64,000 bases of DNA from CALBPI01 sp038529355 (lineage in GTDB: Bacteria > Pseudomonadota > Gammaproteobacteria > Steroidobacterales > Woeseiaceae). Shown one piece after another: positions 43,263 to 52,230 of this stretch; position 1 is the first letter of the stretch, and each line of letters begins with the position of its first letter. A program made the translations under genes and the position numbers. Location of the stretch: NCBI GenBank assembly GCA_038529355.1, contig JBCBDU010000001.1:90821-154820 (forward strand), given 5' to 3'. The notes under the pieces were generated by a model. That model had not been told where the DNA came from and made no database searches. It saw nothing but the letters and a program-made list of their open reading frames with translations.

Positions 43263-45962
43263 TCAGAACATGAAGCGACCACGCAGGTACCACTGACCGC
43301 CATTGAACCCGAACGGGCTGGCTTCAGAGTACAGCTGGCCAAGTGAACCCGCGCTTGGGTTCTCTTCCGGGAACTCATCGAATATGTTAGCGATACCGCC
43401 GACAATTTCGATGTTGTCAGAGACGTTGTAGCCCACTTCCAGGTCAACAAGGATTGCCGGATCGATGCCGTTCACACCGTTGCCGGTGTCATCCCATTCG
43501 CCGAAGTACGTGGCGCGGACCAATGTGCGCCAGTCGCCCTGCAAATGCGTCCACGTCACGTTACCACGCAAGTTCGGCAGCAGGTCTTCGATCGCTTGAA
43601 CACGACCCGCACTGATCGGGTTGATCGTGCCGACACTGTCCACTTCCGTTTCGTTGTAGTTAAACGCCAACGTGATTTGCGAGCTACCCTGGAAGGCGTC
43701 GAACGGATAGGTACCGACGACGTCGAAACCGGTGGTGGTCGTATCGAAGCTGTTCGAGAAGAAGCGGAACTGCGACAGATCATCGAGGCCGATGAAGTCC
43801 TGTCGGTTAATGATGCCATCAGCGTCGAGGCCGGTTAGCGCCGCAGACACGGTCGTGTAGTTGTTGACGTTGCCGTCAGCGAAGTTCAGTGCTGACAGGA
43901 AGTCAACGTTGGCACCCAGTGCTACGCGATCTTCCAACTCGATGTTGTAGTAGTCGATCGTCCACGTTGATTCGCCAACATCGAATGACACACCAAACGC
44001 GAGGTTAGTGGCATCTTCTGAACCCAGAGACGGACGCCCGTTACCCTGACTGGCAATGAAGTCGGCGGCCAACTGACCTGCAGCTGACGACAATGGCAGC
44101 GTGCCCTGGTCAACCAGAACACCACCGATGTTCTGCGTGGTGACGTTCGTGATGTTTGCCTGTCCTGCCGTTGGTGCATGGAAGCCGGTAGAGAATGCAC
44201 CGCGGATACGGAGCGAGTCATTCACGGCATAGACACCCGCCAGCTTGACGTTGGTCGTATCGCCAAACTCGCTGAAGTCTTCGTAGCGCAGAGCAGCCTG
44301 CAGCGTAAACGCATCAGTGATGTCCGCTTCCAGATCGACGTACGCCGCCACACTGTCCTGCGACGCAGAAGTGCTGTTCGGGAAACCACCAAAGCCGTTA
44401 GAGCTCGATGAGAAACCCTGGTCAGCCAATACGCCCAGCGCAAATGACGCCGGATCGCCCGCAAACAGGTCGAATTCCTCTTCGCGATACTCAGCACCGA
44501 ACGCAACGTTCAGGTCAGAGGCAAAACCAACATCAAAACCATAGACAAGGTTGGCATTAACCACTGTTTCCGTCTGCTCCTGACCACCTGGCGTGAAGTC
44601 ACGCGGTGTGTCCGGACCCAACGATGCGTTGATCGTGTTGCGGATAAAGAAGTCGGTGCGGTTAGAGCCGCGCTGGATGCTGAAGTCGTACAGCATGCCC
44701 GTGCCGACATTAAACTCACCGCGAATACCAACGGCCAATGCGCTGTCTTCGTTGTCACCGCCAAAGCGCGGTACGAAGCCCGCCGGGATCGTCTCAGCGA
44801 ATGAGAAGCAGTTGGCGTCGCCGGTCACCTGAGCCAGAATCGTCGCATCAGGAATAACGCCGTTCAGCGGAATCCCTGCCGGGCAAGCGCCGCCGGCGCC
44901 CAGGCCGTCAAGGTCACCAACCAGAATCGATGGCACACCGTTCGGATCTTCGAGGCCGGTCAGCGGGTCAACCGTTGGGCCGCGATACACACCACCACGC
45001 TGCTGGCCGGTCGTCGGGCCAACAATGTTGCGGTAGAAGAAGCCGCCTTCAACGGTGCGCGACGCGTAGTTGCCGAAGAAGTACGCTTCTGCGCCGTTAC
45101 TGAGCTCGATGGCTGAGTTGACGAACAGTTTGATGTCGTCGGTCACATCAGGCTGACCCCAGTACTGCGGTACTTCGGATGTATAGGTATTGATGGCCGA
45201 GAAATCCTGCACCGGCGTGTAGCCGCCATCGATGGCCGCCTGCACGTCGTCGCGAACGACCGAACGTACGGTGCCTTCAACGTCGTTGAACTCACCGGTC
45301 AGGTTGATAAAGCCTGAATCGCCCAGCGGAAAACCGATGTTGCCGGCTACGCGATAGTTATCGCCGTCACCGTCAAACGTAGAGCCATAGTTAACAAGCA
45401 CTTCGGCACCATCGGCGTCGTCGCGCAAGATGAAGTTCAATACGCCGGCAATCGCATCAGAGCCGTACTGCGAAGACGCACCGTCACGCAAGACTTCCAC
45501 CTGTTTGATCGCCAAAGCAGGAATCGCCGAAATATCGACGCCCTGAGCGCCATCCGAAATACCACCGCCAAGGAACGAAATGATCGAACCGCGATGACGG
45601 CGCTTGCCGTTCACCAGCACCAGCACGTTGTCCGGCGACAGACCGCGGACGTTTGGCGGCCGCACAATCGTCGCAGCATCACTGATCGGCTGCGTGTTGA
45701 CGTTGAAAGACGGTACCGCTGTTCTGAGCATGTCCTGAACGTCAGCAGACGGCGTGCGCGCGATATCAGCGCCGGAGATCACGTCAACCGGTACTGGTGA
45801 GTCCGCTGCCGAGCGAGCTGCCCTGCGCGTACCCGTCGTAATGATTTCATCGATGACGGTGTCTTCGTCATCCTGCTGGGCTTGTACAGGTTGCGGCAAA
45901 ATAGCCAGTGCAGGTATGAGCAGGCCAAGCAAGGCCGTTCTCATTGCATACTTTTGGGGCAT
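43263..45962 (-). CDS. TonB-dependent outer-membrane receptor
   Basis: 899 residues from MPQKYAMRTALLGLLIPALA (ribosome site GGAG 8 bases upstream). Signal peptide to about 28, then the TonB-box-like VIDEIITTGTRRA, a plug domain with VLVLVNGKRRHRGS and VEVLRDGASSQYGSDAIAGV, and a long beta-barrel ending in an aromatic YLRGRFMF. This resembles the large receptors that import oligomers or unknown compounds more than the siderophore branch. The ligand is not evident; no catabolic genes lie beside it. Confidence 0.94.
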   Translation of the reverse strand: MPQKYAMRTALLGLLIPALAILPQPVQAQQDDEDTVIDEIITTGTRRAARSAADSPVPVDVISGADIARTPSADVQDMLRTAVPSFNVNTQPISDAATIVRPPNVRGLSPDNVLVLVNGKRRHRGSIISFLGGGISDGAQGVDISAIPALAIKQVEVLRDGASSQYGSDAIAGVLNFILRDDADGAEVLVNYGSTFDGDGDNYRVAGNIGFPLGDSGFINLTGEFNDVEGTVRSVVRDDVQAAIDGGYTPVQDFSAINTYTSEVPQYWGQPDVTDDIKLFVNSAIELSNGAEAYFFGNYASRTVEGGFFYRNIVGPTTGQQRGGVYRGPTVDPLTGLEDPNGVPSILVGDLDGLGAGGACPAGIPLNGVIPDATILAQVTGDANCFSFAETIPAGFVPRFGGDNEDSALAVGIRGEFNVGTGMLYDFSIQRGSNRTDFFIRNTINASLGPDTPRDFTPGGQEQTETVVNANLVYGFDVGFASDLNVAFGAEYREEEFDLFAGDPASFALGVLADQGFSSSSNGFGGFPNSTSASQDSVAAYVDLEADITDAFTLQAALRYEDFSEFGDTTNVKLAGVYAVNDSLRIRGAFSTGFHAPTAGQANITNVTTQNIGGVLVDQGTLPLSSAAGQLAADFIASQGNGRPSLGSEDATNLAFGVSFDVGESTWTIDYYNIELEDRVALGANVDFLSALNFADGNVNNYTTVSAALTGLDADGIINRQDFIGLDDLSQFRFFSNSFDTTTTGFDVVGTYPFDAFQGSSQITLAFNYNETEVDSVGTINPISAGRVQAIEDLLPNLRGNVTWTHLQGDWRTLVRATYFGEWDDTGNGVNGIDPAILVDLEVGYNVSDNIEIVGGIANIFDEFPEENPSAGSLGQLYSEASPFGFNGGQWYLRGRFMF

Positions 45963-46350
45963 GGGTGTGTCTCCATGATGGGTCCGTCTACAACAAAACG
46001 CACGACGCGTTTCACAAAATCTGTGTCGAATAGGCAACGAATAACCCGCAGACTCATGGAATCAGCGTTCAAAGCGTTGCTTATCCGACACAAAGCTGCC
46101 GTCATCATTCGCGCATCACATAAGACAGTCAAGTGTTTCCGATGTAACAAATCGGTAACAACGAACATTCTAGCGACTGATCATGACAGACAAACGGCAC
46201 GGAAAAAACCTAATTTTCAGCTATTAAACTATTGTTTTAATTGCTAATTTTCTGGCCTTACCCACTAGTCCTGTAGTTTTAGGCGCCTGCAATGACCCCA
46301 CCCGCGCACCTGCCGCTTCACGACCGCTGGATAGCCACCACGAGCCGCGT
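45963..46350. other. AT-rich upstream region of the TonB receptor
   Basis: About 390 bp with no supported gene. It should hold the promoter of the minus-strand TonB receptor. The part 46200-46265 is strongly AT-rich compared with its surroundings (runs such as CTATTAAACTATTGTTTTAA). No clear regulator site was recognised. Confidence 0.5.
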
Positions 46351-47118
46351 TCAAGCACCGTCCCCGAACATCAAGAACATCAGGTCGAGCTGCTGGTCAC
46401 CGTCGTTCCAGACATGCGCAGGAAGGTTGGGCGGCACAAAAACGAACTGCCCTGCGGGCGCGACGAACTCAGCACCGCCCACGGTGCCTGTCATCGTGCC
46501 TGCCAGCGTCACCAGCAATCGGGGAAACGGTACTGCCATCGTGGGAGCCTGATCGGCCCCTAACCGCGGCGGGATGTGATAGACCGCGCTGCGAAAATCC
46601 TTGGCGTAGTACATCACGGTACCTGGTGCGCCGTGGACAATACGCGAGTACTCGGCACCAAATGGCACGACCTCGGGCAACCCTCTGGTCCAGAAATGGA
46701 AAATCAGCGGTCTCAGTCGCGCGTCGTAGTCGTCAGGTTTTGTATAGCCCTCGGAATAAAGAACATCCAACGGCGTGATGTCCGCGGAAGTCGCCGCAGC
46801 CATTGCAGTGAGCCCCGTCAATTGCCCGGCATCAATACGCTGCAGGATTTCGGCAGTCGTTTTGAAATAGAACACGGGTGATTCCGGGAAGCCCTTATGC
46901 AACTGCGCGTCGCGGTCTGCGCGATTGGCCACGACGTGCCAGCGCGCGCCATCGACCTCTATCCCGAAGGTCTCGCTTTGAATCATTGGGTCCTGTGCAT
47001 AATCCGTCACGAAGCGGGATAGAATGTCGCTGGTCAAGTCTTCGGCTATCGCCGGGTTGGAAATTGCAAAGCCAAGTAATACTGCGCCGGCCGTTGCCCA
47101 GATTGTGTCAATACGCAT
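46351..47118 (-). CDS. Exported cupin-domain protein
   Basis: 255 residues with a signal peptide (MRIDTIWATAGAVLLGFAIS, cut near NPAIAED). The C-terminal part (about 190-255) reads PRLLVTLAGTMTGTVGGAEF, VAPAGQFVFVPPNLPAHVWN, LDLMFLMFGDG, the pattern of a cupin barrel with a late His. The middle (about 60-150) has no recognised domain. Divergent from a LytTR regulator with about 65 bp between. Function unknown. Confidence 0.8.
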   Translation of the reverse strand: MRIDTIWATAGAVLLGFAISNPAIAEDLTSDILSRFVTDYAQDPMIQSETFGIEVDGARWHVVANRADRDAQLHKGFPESPVFYFKTTAEILQRIDAGQLTGLTAMAAATSADITPLDVLYSEGYTKPDDYDARLRPLIFHFWTRGLPEVVPFGAEYSRIVHGAPGTVMYYAKDFRSAVYHIPPRLGADQAPTMAVPFPRLLVTLAGTMTGTVGGAEFVAPAGQFVFVPPNLPAHVWNDGDQQLDLMFLMFGDGA

Positions 47119-47184
47119 CGATTGGTCTCCTCAGTGAAATCGAAGCAGCAGTGTCAAAACAACGTGCCGAAGCCACAATCACAA

Positions 47185-47991
47185 ATGAACGAATCGCTGC
47201 AAAAAGCTAACGAATCACAACAGCCTGCAACTCGTGCGGCACGAATGGGAACCCCTGCTCGTGCTGTTGCGCAGATTTGGCTGCTGGTTGGGCTGATCGG
47301 CGGCGTATTTCTGGCGTTGGTCGGCGCCCTGGACAGTTACGATTACTCGTTGCTGTTCCGCATTGGCTTTTGGATCCCGCTATGCCTGCTCGCCGCCGCG
47401 TTGGGCGGCTGCATTGAATGGCTGGTCGATCGATGGACGCGCAAGCGCGTATCGCAACGCCTGAGCTGGCTCATCAAAGGCGGCTTGTTTGTCAGCGTAA
47501 TGACGCCAGTTGTATTCGCGCTCAACGCGCGCGGCGACGATCCTTTCGACGATTTGCTGATGTATCTGCAAAATTGCACCATCATTTGCGCAGCCTTCAT
47601 CGCATTGCGCCTGATCCTGCAGCGCCTGATGTACCCACCAATCGCGCATGCTGAAGCGACTTCGGAATCGACTGTCACTCCGGCGTTTATGCAGCGACTC
47701 TCTCCCCAGCTGCGGCAAAGCGCCTTGTTTGCGATCAAGGCAGAAGGCCACTACATACAAGTCTGGACGGATCAGGGCAAAGAGTTGGTGCTGTTCCGGT
47801 TCAAGGATGCTGTTCGGGAGATTGACGAGGCGCAGGGGATGCAAGTGCATCGTAGCTGGTGGGTTGCACGCAATGCGATCGCCGGCTCGCGGCGTGAGCG
47901 TGGCAAATTGGTACTCCGGCTCAAGAACGACATCGACGTGCCAGTTAGTCGCAGCAATGTGCAAGCACTCAAAACAACGGGCTGGTTGTAG
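47185..47991 (+). CDS. Membrane-bound LytTR-family transcription regulator
   Basis: 268 residues from the ATG at 47185; a TTG 21 codons upstream is possible. Four membrane helices (about 27-150, including IWLLVGLIGGVFLALVGALD and VSVMTPVVFALNARGDDPF) are followed by a LytTR DNA-binding domain (about 170-268) with LFAIKAEGHYIQVWTDQGKE, GMQVHRSWWVARNAIAG and DIDVPVSRSNVQALKTTGWL. Membrane LytTR proteins of this kind act without a separate kinase. Likely target is its own region or the divergent cupin gene. Confidence 0.9.
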   Translation: MNESLQKANESQQPATRAARMGTPARAVAQIWLLVGLIGGVFLALVGALDSYDYSLLFRIGFWIPLCLLAAALGGCIEWLVDRWTRKRVSQRLSWLIKGGLFVSVMTPVVFALNARGDDPFDDLLMYLQNCTIICAAFIALRLILQRLMYPPIAHAEATSESTVTPAFMQRLSPQLRQSALFAIKAEGHYIQVWTDQGKELVLFRFKDAVREIDEAQGMQVHRSWWVARNAIAGSRRERGKLVLRLKNDIDVPVSRSNVQALKTTGWL

Positions 47992-48002
47992 CGTGCGTCC
48001 GG

Positions 48003-48635
48003 CTACGCTGATTCGGTGGCGGCGTTTTTCGCGCTCGCTGTCGCTATCGCCCAAATTGCCAGCACCTGCAATCCGCGCATCCAACGCGAATCCAGAGACA
48101 TTGGGTAAACCATGCCAACGATCGGCATTACCGTGAGTACGGTGGCCAGCAGGTAGGGGTTCAAAAAGCTTGAACCAATTGCGCGCGTATTTGATTGATT
48201 CAGTCTGAACATCAAAGCGATACCCACAACGTAGAGCCCAGTGTAGACAGAGAAATACATCACTACTGCGGGCAGAAATCCTGCTTCCATGACTTGTGCC
48301 GTAATTGGCCACGCCTGTTTTTGCACCAGCGCTGTTTCCCAGGCAAGAGCGACCATTGCGAAAGTGAGCATGGTCACCAATTGGACCACAGCCCCGACCA
48401 ACTTCAGGTTGTTGAATCTGTTGGTTACAAAAAATGGCGTCAGTCTGAGGACGTTGACTAAGTACCGGATGCTGGCCCTCTTCCGACCGTTTTCCTCGCC
48501 GCTGCGCCGAAAATCTTCCTCCAAATCTCCCAACAAGTCTTCCTTGACAGCTTTCGGAGCCAAAACACTAACGAGTGTTTCCAGCGTTCGCGGTGGCCGG
48601 CAATTGGCGGTCACGACGTCGTCCCTGTCGGCCAA
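48003..48635 (-). CDS. Membrane protein with permease-prefix-like N-terminus
   Basis: 210 residues. The first 60 residues (LAPKAVKEDLLGDLEEDFRR, RYLVNVLRLTPFFV) resemble the prefix domain seen on MacB-like ABC permeases linked to PadR regulators. Four membrane helices follow (about 77-98, 115-138, 158-175, 185-200). The FtsX/MacB permease domains themselves are absent. Its start lies inside the padR gene (25 bp overlap), so the two are co-translated. Confidence 0.82.
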   Translation of the reverse strand: MADRDDVVTANCRPPRTLETLVSVLAPKAVKEDLLGDLEEDFRRSGEENGRKRASIRYLVNVLRLTPFFVTNRFNNLKLVGAVVQLVTMLTFAMVALAWETALVQKQAWPITAQVMEAGFLPAVVMYFSVYTGLYVVGIALMFRLNQSNTRAIGSSFLNPYLLATVLTVMPIVGMVYPMSLDSRWMRGLQVLAIWAIATASAKNAATESA

Positions 48636-48949
48636 CCGGGCAGACCGTGAAGCATTTTGAACAAGATATGCGAAGACTTTTCCAGCTGCTTGACGCCATG
48701 CGCGGTTAGCGCGTAATACCGCTTTGCGCGCCCACCTCGTACCGCGGTCGGCTCGCCGATACTCGATGTCACGTAGGCCTTCTTCTCCAAACGCGACAGT
48801 GTCGGGTACAAAGCGCCAATCGAGACTGGACGGCCGGAGCGGCTCTCAATCTCATCACGTATCGCTACACCGTAGGCTTGATCACCCAGGCGGATCAATG
48901 CCGCAAGAATCAGAATTTCAAACTCACCGAGACTTTTCGCTTGCTTCAT
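48611..48949 (-). CDS. PadR-family transcription regulator
   Basis: 112 residues from the ATG at 48949; a GTG two codons upstream is possible. PadR winged helix: FEILILAALIRLGDQAYGVA, IESRSGRPVSIGALYPTLSR, then KAYVTSS and GGRAKRYYALTAHGVKQLE. These proteins usually repress their own operon. An ATAC-N7-GTAT inverted repeat lies just upstream. The downstream membrane protein overlaps by 25 bp. Confidence 0.93.
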   Translation of the reverse strand: MKQAKSLGEFEILILAALIRLGDQAYGVAIRDEIESRSGRPVSIGALYPTLSRLEKKAYVTSSIGEPTAVRGGRAKRYYALTAHGVKQLEKSSHILFKMLHGLPGWPTGTTS

Positions 48950-48966
48950 GATCACTATCTCTGATA

Positions 48967-48981
48967 ATACTTACAATGTAT
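48967..48981 (-). promoter_or_regulatory. Candidate PadR operator
   Basis: ATAC TTACAAT GTAT, an inverted repeat with the ATAC/GTAT half-sites reported for some PadR-family operators, placed 18-32 bases before the padR start codon in an AT-rich stretch. Spacing in the family is variable, so this is only a candidate. Confidence 0.4.
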
Positions 48982-49050
48982 ATTAAATAACTTCGCACTC
49001 GTAAGCCAGCGATCTGGTTTGCCACTGCGTCATCAGCCCTGGAGCCTGTC

Positions 49051-50202
49051 ATGCGAGCAATCAGTATAGTGATCATCGTAGTTTCGATGCTTTTGTCCTA
49101 CGCGTGTCACGCGCAACCAGACGCATCCCTCACGTTCGAAGACACTAATCTGTTGCTCGCGATACAGCGCGCAACGAGCGCAGAAAACCGGACGCTAACC
49201 GCGTTCGACATCGCTGCCTTGGACAAACTGGACATCTCCAATCTGGGCGTTACCTCGCTCGAAGGTATGCAAGCCGCAAAAAATCTCAAGGCATTGCGCA
49301 TCAGCAACAATCAAATATCCGACCTATCGCCGTTGGCAGACCTCATCAAACTGGAGCAACTGGTTGTAGATCATAACCCCATCACGTCGATCGACGGACT
49401 GGAGAGGCTTGCCGCGTTACGTGTGTTTCACGCGGATGGCGCGCAGCTTGCGGACATCTCAGCAGCGCGTGGCTGGAAAAACCTGGTCGGGATCACGATT
49501 GGCTCATCAGGGCTCGCAAGCATTGAGCCGCTCGCAGGTTTGAAACACCTAAAGGCGATCTGGGTGCCCGGCAATCTGGTCAGTGACGTGTCCGTTTTGC
49601 AAACACTGCCTCAGCTGCAAGTTCTGGTGCTTGGCGACAATCCGATACACTCGCTAGCGCCCGTGCGAAGCTTGCATGAGCTCGTTGACGTCGGGTTGTT
49701 TGACTTGAACTTGCAAGACATCTCCTTTCTGCAGCAAGCATCAAAACTGCAACGACTCAACATTCGTAACAACAAGATCACCGACATCAGCCCGTTAGCG
49801 GATGCCAGCGAGCTACAGTGGTTAGATCTGACGAACAATCGGATATCAGACATCTCGCCGCTTTCCCAAGCGACAGCGCTCGAGCGGCTGCTCGTTGCGC
49901 GCAACCAACTGACGTCGCTAGCACCGCTATCTGCAGCGCAGCAACTCCAGTGGCTTCGCGCCGATGCAAACAGCATCACCACCATTGCGCCGCTCGAGAA
50001 GCTCGATAAGCTGCAGTATGTGTCAGTCACCAATAACGACTTGGCTGTCGGCAAGCAACAAACGTCAACGGGCATCGCAAAGTCGATCGAGTCTCGCGGA
50101 GCCACTGTGGTGTTGTCACCGCAAACAGCACCGTCGATCTATGGATCGCTACCCGGCAAAGCGATTGGACCAGATTCGGATCCCGATCAAGCGCTATTCT
50201 AG
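49051..50202 (+). CDS. Exported leucine-rich repeat protein (SDS22-like)
   Basis: 383 residues with a signal peptide (ISIVIIVVSMLLSYACHAQP). The remainder is almost entirely 22-residue leucine-rich repeats of the internalin/SDS22 kind, for example LRISNNQISDLSPLADLIKL, LVVDHNPITSIDGLERLAAL and LDLTNNRISDISPLSQATAL, about eleven to twelve in all, from about 55 to 345. Such repeats bind proteins or sugars. The protein would lie in the periplasm or outside the cell. It is convergent with the secreted protein gene at 50203 with no gap between stops. The function is not known. Confidence 0.88.
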   Translation: MRAISIVIIVVSMLLSYACHAQPDASLTFEDTNLLLAIQRATSAENRTLTAFDIAALDKLDISNLGVTSLEGMQAAKNLKALRISNNQISDLSPLADLIKLEQLVVDHNPITSIDGLERLAALRVFHADGAQLADISAARGWKNLVGITIGSSGLASIEPLAGLKHLKAIWVPGNLVSDVSVLQTLPQLQVLVLGDNPIHSLAPVRSLHELVDVGLFDLNLQDISFLQQASKLQRLNIRNNKITDISPLADASELQWLDLTNNRISDISPLSQATALERLLVARNQLTSLAPLSAAQQLQWLRADANSITTIAPLEKLDKLQYVSVTNNDLAVGKQQTSTGIAKSIESRGATVVLSPQTAPSIYGSLPGKAIGPDSDPDQALF

Positions 50203-50733
50203 TTATTCCCTGAGCACGCTCTGCTCATAAGCCTTGCTTGCTTTGAGCAGTGTTTCGTAACGTTCAAGCAATAACGGATTACTCTCGATCAGCCCGATCA
50301 TGTAGGCGTCTGCCTCGGCCTTCTTTTTTCTGGTCATCATGATCGCCGTGCGCTCGTCGGGGGGCGGACCGCCGGCACCATTGATCAGAAACTGCTGCTG
50401 GGTCACTTCGGCTAACGCGTCGGTGAAGTACTTCGGTGCACAGCGCATCTTTTTGAAGCGGGTTCCAGTCTGCGCAACCTTTCTGCAGACCACCTGATAA
50501 TCGTCAACGCGATTCAGACTGTTGAACACGTCCCAAAAATCCAATCGAGCTTGCACGACCACTTTGCTCAGTTGAAGCGGTGTTTGCTGGCCCAGCACTT
50601 CAATCTCGTCGATGACTTTGTCATCAGCAGTTTCCTGCTCGGTCGCACCTTCCTCGGCCGTCTGTGCATGCGCCACCGACAGGCTCATCAGGATCCACGC
50701 GGCCAACAGCAACGAGGCAATACGGGTAGTCAT
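50203..50733 (-). CDS. Secreted protein A, TonB-box-like N-terminus, paralogue of 51668-52210
   Basis: 176 residues; signal peptide IASLLLAAWILMSLSVAHAQ. After an acidic stretch comes KVIDEIEVLGQQTPLQLSKV, like the TonB box plus start of a TonB receptor, but no plug or barrel follows. Then VVVQARLDFWDVFNSLNRV, DDYQVVCRKVAQTGTRFKKM, RCAPKYFTDALAEVTQQQ with two Cys, and a helical tail TRKKKAEADAYMIGLIESNP. The C-terminal 50 residues are nearly identical in pattern to the paralogue at 51668-52210. Function unknown. Confidence 0.85.
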   Translation of the reverse strand: MTTRIASLLLAAWILMSLSVAHAQTAEEGATEQETADDKVIDEIEVLGQQTPLQLSKVVVQARLDFWDVFNSLNRVDDYQVVCRKVAQTGTRFKKMRCAPKYFTDALAEVTQQQFLINGAGGPPPDERTAIMMTRKKKAEADAYMIGLIESNPLLLERYETLLKASKAYEQSVLRE

Positions 50734-50894
50734 TCAGATTCTCCAGTGTTCCAGGTATCGCCCTGCGCGCACCAACACCGGCATAGACCGACGACGGGCA
50801 TCAGAGCAGATAGATATAGGTAGAAAGCTAAAGGATTGACGTTGCCGGCGCAACGGTCGAATCTACTGTAATGACTGTTAAATGGTTATGACAT

Positions 50895-51578
50895 TCAAAA
50901 GGTGGCCACGGCTTCGTCCACGGCGCTGTCCGCTGCCGAGCGCCCATCCCAGTCTGCTCGCGGCACGATGACGTACGCATCGCTGATTTGCCGAGCCGTC
51001 TCGTAAAACGCTGTCAATTGCCGGCCCGTCCAGACCAACACGCCAATGATCAGCGCAATCAATACCATCAGGCTCGCAAACACCGTATTGCGCACGGTAC
51101 GCGTGACACGATCCAGCTTGTCTATCGTCGCTTCGGTGCGCATCAGCGCCGGTGAGACGAACGCCTGATCGACGCGCGTCAGCAGCGCTTGGGTTAGCTC
51201 GGTCAACGGCTGCTCGGCGTTGCGAATCGCGCTGTCAATCTGATCCGCATTCTCACCAGTGGTCGCAACGAGCGTCGACAGTGTCGCCAATATCCGGTCG
51301 ATCTCGCTGAGCTGCTCGGGTGATAAATTGATCCCGACCTCCCGTAGCGTGTTGATCGCTGCGGCGAGTTCAGTGACGGCCACAGCCAGTTCGGCCGGTA
51401 CCTGATCAACGCCGGCAATCGTGATGGTCACGACGTCTGTCTCATCAGCCGTGTTTGGCTCGACGGACTGGGCGAGGATGATTGAATCGCCGATGTTGGG
51501 CGTTGCGATAGCTTGCGCCAGCGCTGCCGAACCTGCCAGCCATGACATGACGTACACGGCCAGTATTGAAATACGCAT
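50895..51578 (-). CDS. Exported single-span membrane protein of the secreted-pair locus
   Basis: 227 residues, not recognised. A signal peptide (MRISILAVYVMSWLAGSAAL) is followed by a long helical periplasmic part with heptad-like spacing (ELAAAINTLREVGINLSPEQ, IDRILATLSTLVATTGENAD). One membrane helix lies about 167-187 (VFASLMVLIALIIGVLVWTG). A short cytoplasmic tail rich in Asp and Ala follows (RADWDGRSAADSAVDEAVAT). The layout resembles a receptor stub. It sits between the two paralogous secreted genes, same strand, with gaps of 161 and 89 bp. Confidence 0.82.
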   Translation of the reverse strand: MRISILAVYVMSWLAGSAALAQAIATPNIGDSIILAQSVEPNTADETDVVTITIAGVDQVPAELAVAVTELAAAINTLREVGINLSPEQLSEIDRILATLSTLVATTGENADQIDSAIRNAEQPLTELTQALLTRVDQAFVSPALMRTEATIDKLDRVTRTVRNTVFASLMVLIALIIGVLVWTGRQLTAFYETARQISDAYVIVPRADWDGRSAADSAVDEAVATF

Positions 51579-51667
51579 TGGTATCAGTAACTCCTGAAGT
51601 TATCGAAAACTAGACAACGCACAACAGCAGCGAGCGCGACATACGTCGCAATCCCAGCACGTACCGC

Positions 51668-52210
51668 TTAGTCGGATGCCTGACTGCGCTCGTAAGCCTC
51701 GTTAGCTTCCAAGAGCGCTTCGTACTTCTCAAGCAATAGTGGATTCGATTCGATCAATTCCACCATATACGCATCAGCCTCCGCCTTTTTCTTGCGCGTC
51801 GCTGAGATGATCGCCTCCTGATCGGGCGGCTGTGCGATCAATTGGATATTGCCATTCACATCGCGCCGCATCCGTTGCTGACTGACCTCGGCCATTTTGT
51901 CGCTGTAATAGCGCGGCACGCAGCGCAGCCGCTTGATATTGCTGCCGATCGGCGCAATGCGCTCGCAATTCACGCGGTAGTCCGGAACGTTATTGATGCT
52001 GTTGTAGAGCCCCCAAAAATCGAGTCGAGCCTCGACGACAATTTTCTCAAGTTGACGCGTCGTCTTCCGGCCGATGACCTCAATCTCGTCAATAACTTGA
52101 TTCTCTTGGTCGGCGTCTAGATCACCGGAATCAACGTCCGCAAACACGACGGTCGAAACCGCCGCATTGCACACTATCAACAAAAGCGCACTAGGGAGAC
52201 TGTGTTTCAT
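51668..52210 (-). CDS. Secreted protein B, TonB-box-like N-terminus, paralogue of 50203-50733
   Basis: 180 residues from the ATG at 52210; a GTG three codons upstream is possible. Signal peptide HSLPSALLLIVCNAAVSTVV. Then QVIDEIEVIGRKTTRQLEKI, VVEARLDFWGLYNSINNV, PDYRVNCERIAPIGSNIKRL, RCVPRYYSDKMAEVSQQ with two Cys, and ATRKKKAEADAYMVELIESN with NPLLLEKYEALLEANEAYER. It has the same order of motifs as the gene at 50203-50733, so they arose by duplication. The first gene of this strand's trio; a pentanucleotide tract lies 21-85 bases upstream of its start. Confidence 0.85.
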   Translation of the reverse strand: MKHSLPSALLLIVCNAAVSTVVFADVDSGDLDADQENQVIDEIEVIGRKTTRQLEKIVVEARLDFWGLYNSINNVPDYRVNCERIAPIGSNIKRLRCVPRYYSDKMAEVSQQRMRRDVNGNIQLIAQPPDQEAIISATRKKKAEADAYMVELIESNPLLLEKYEALLEANEAYERSQASD

Positions 52211-52230
52211 ACTCTGCACCGCAAAACTCA

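Noticed and set aside
47380..48312. Minus-strand frame of 310 codons across the LytTR gene
   Set aside because: Runs antisense through the LytTR domain and into the next gene; composition is not protein-like.
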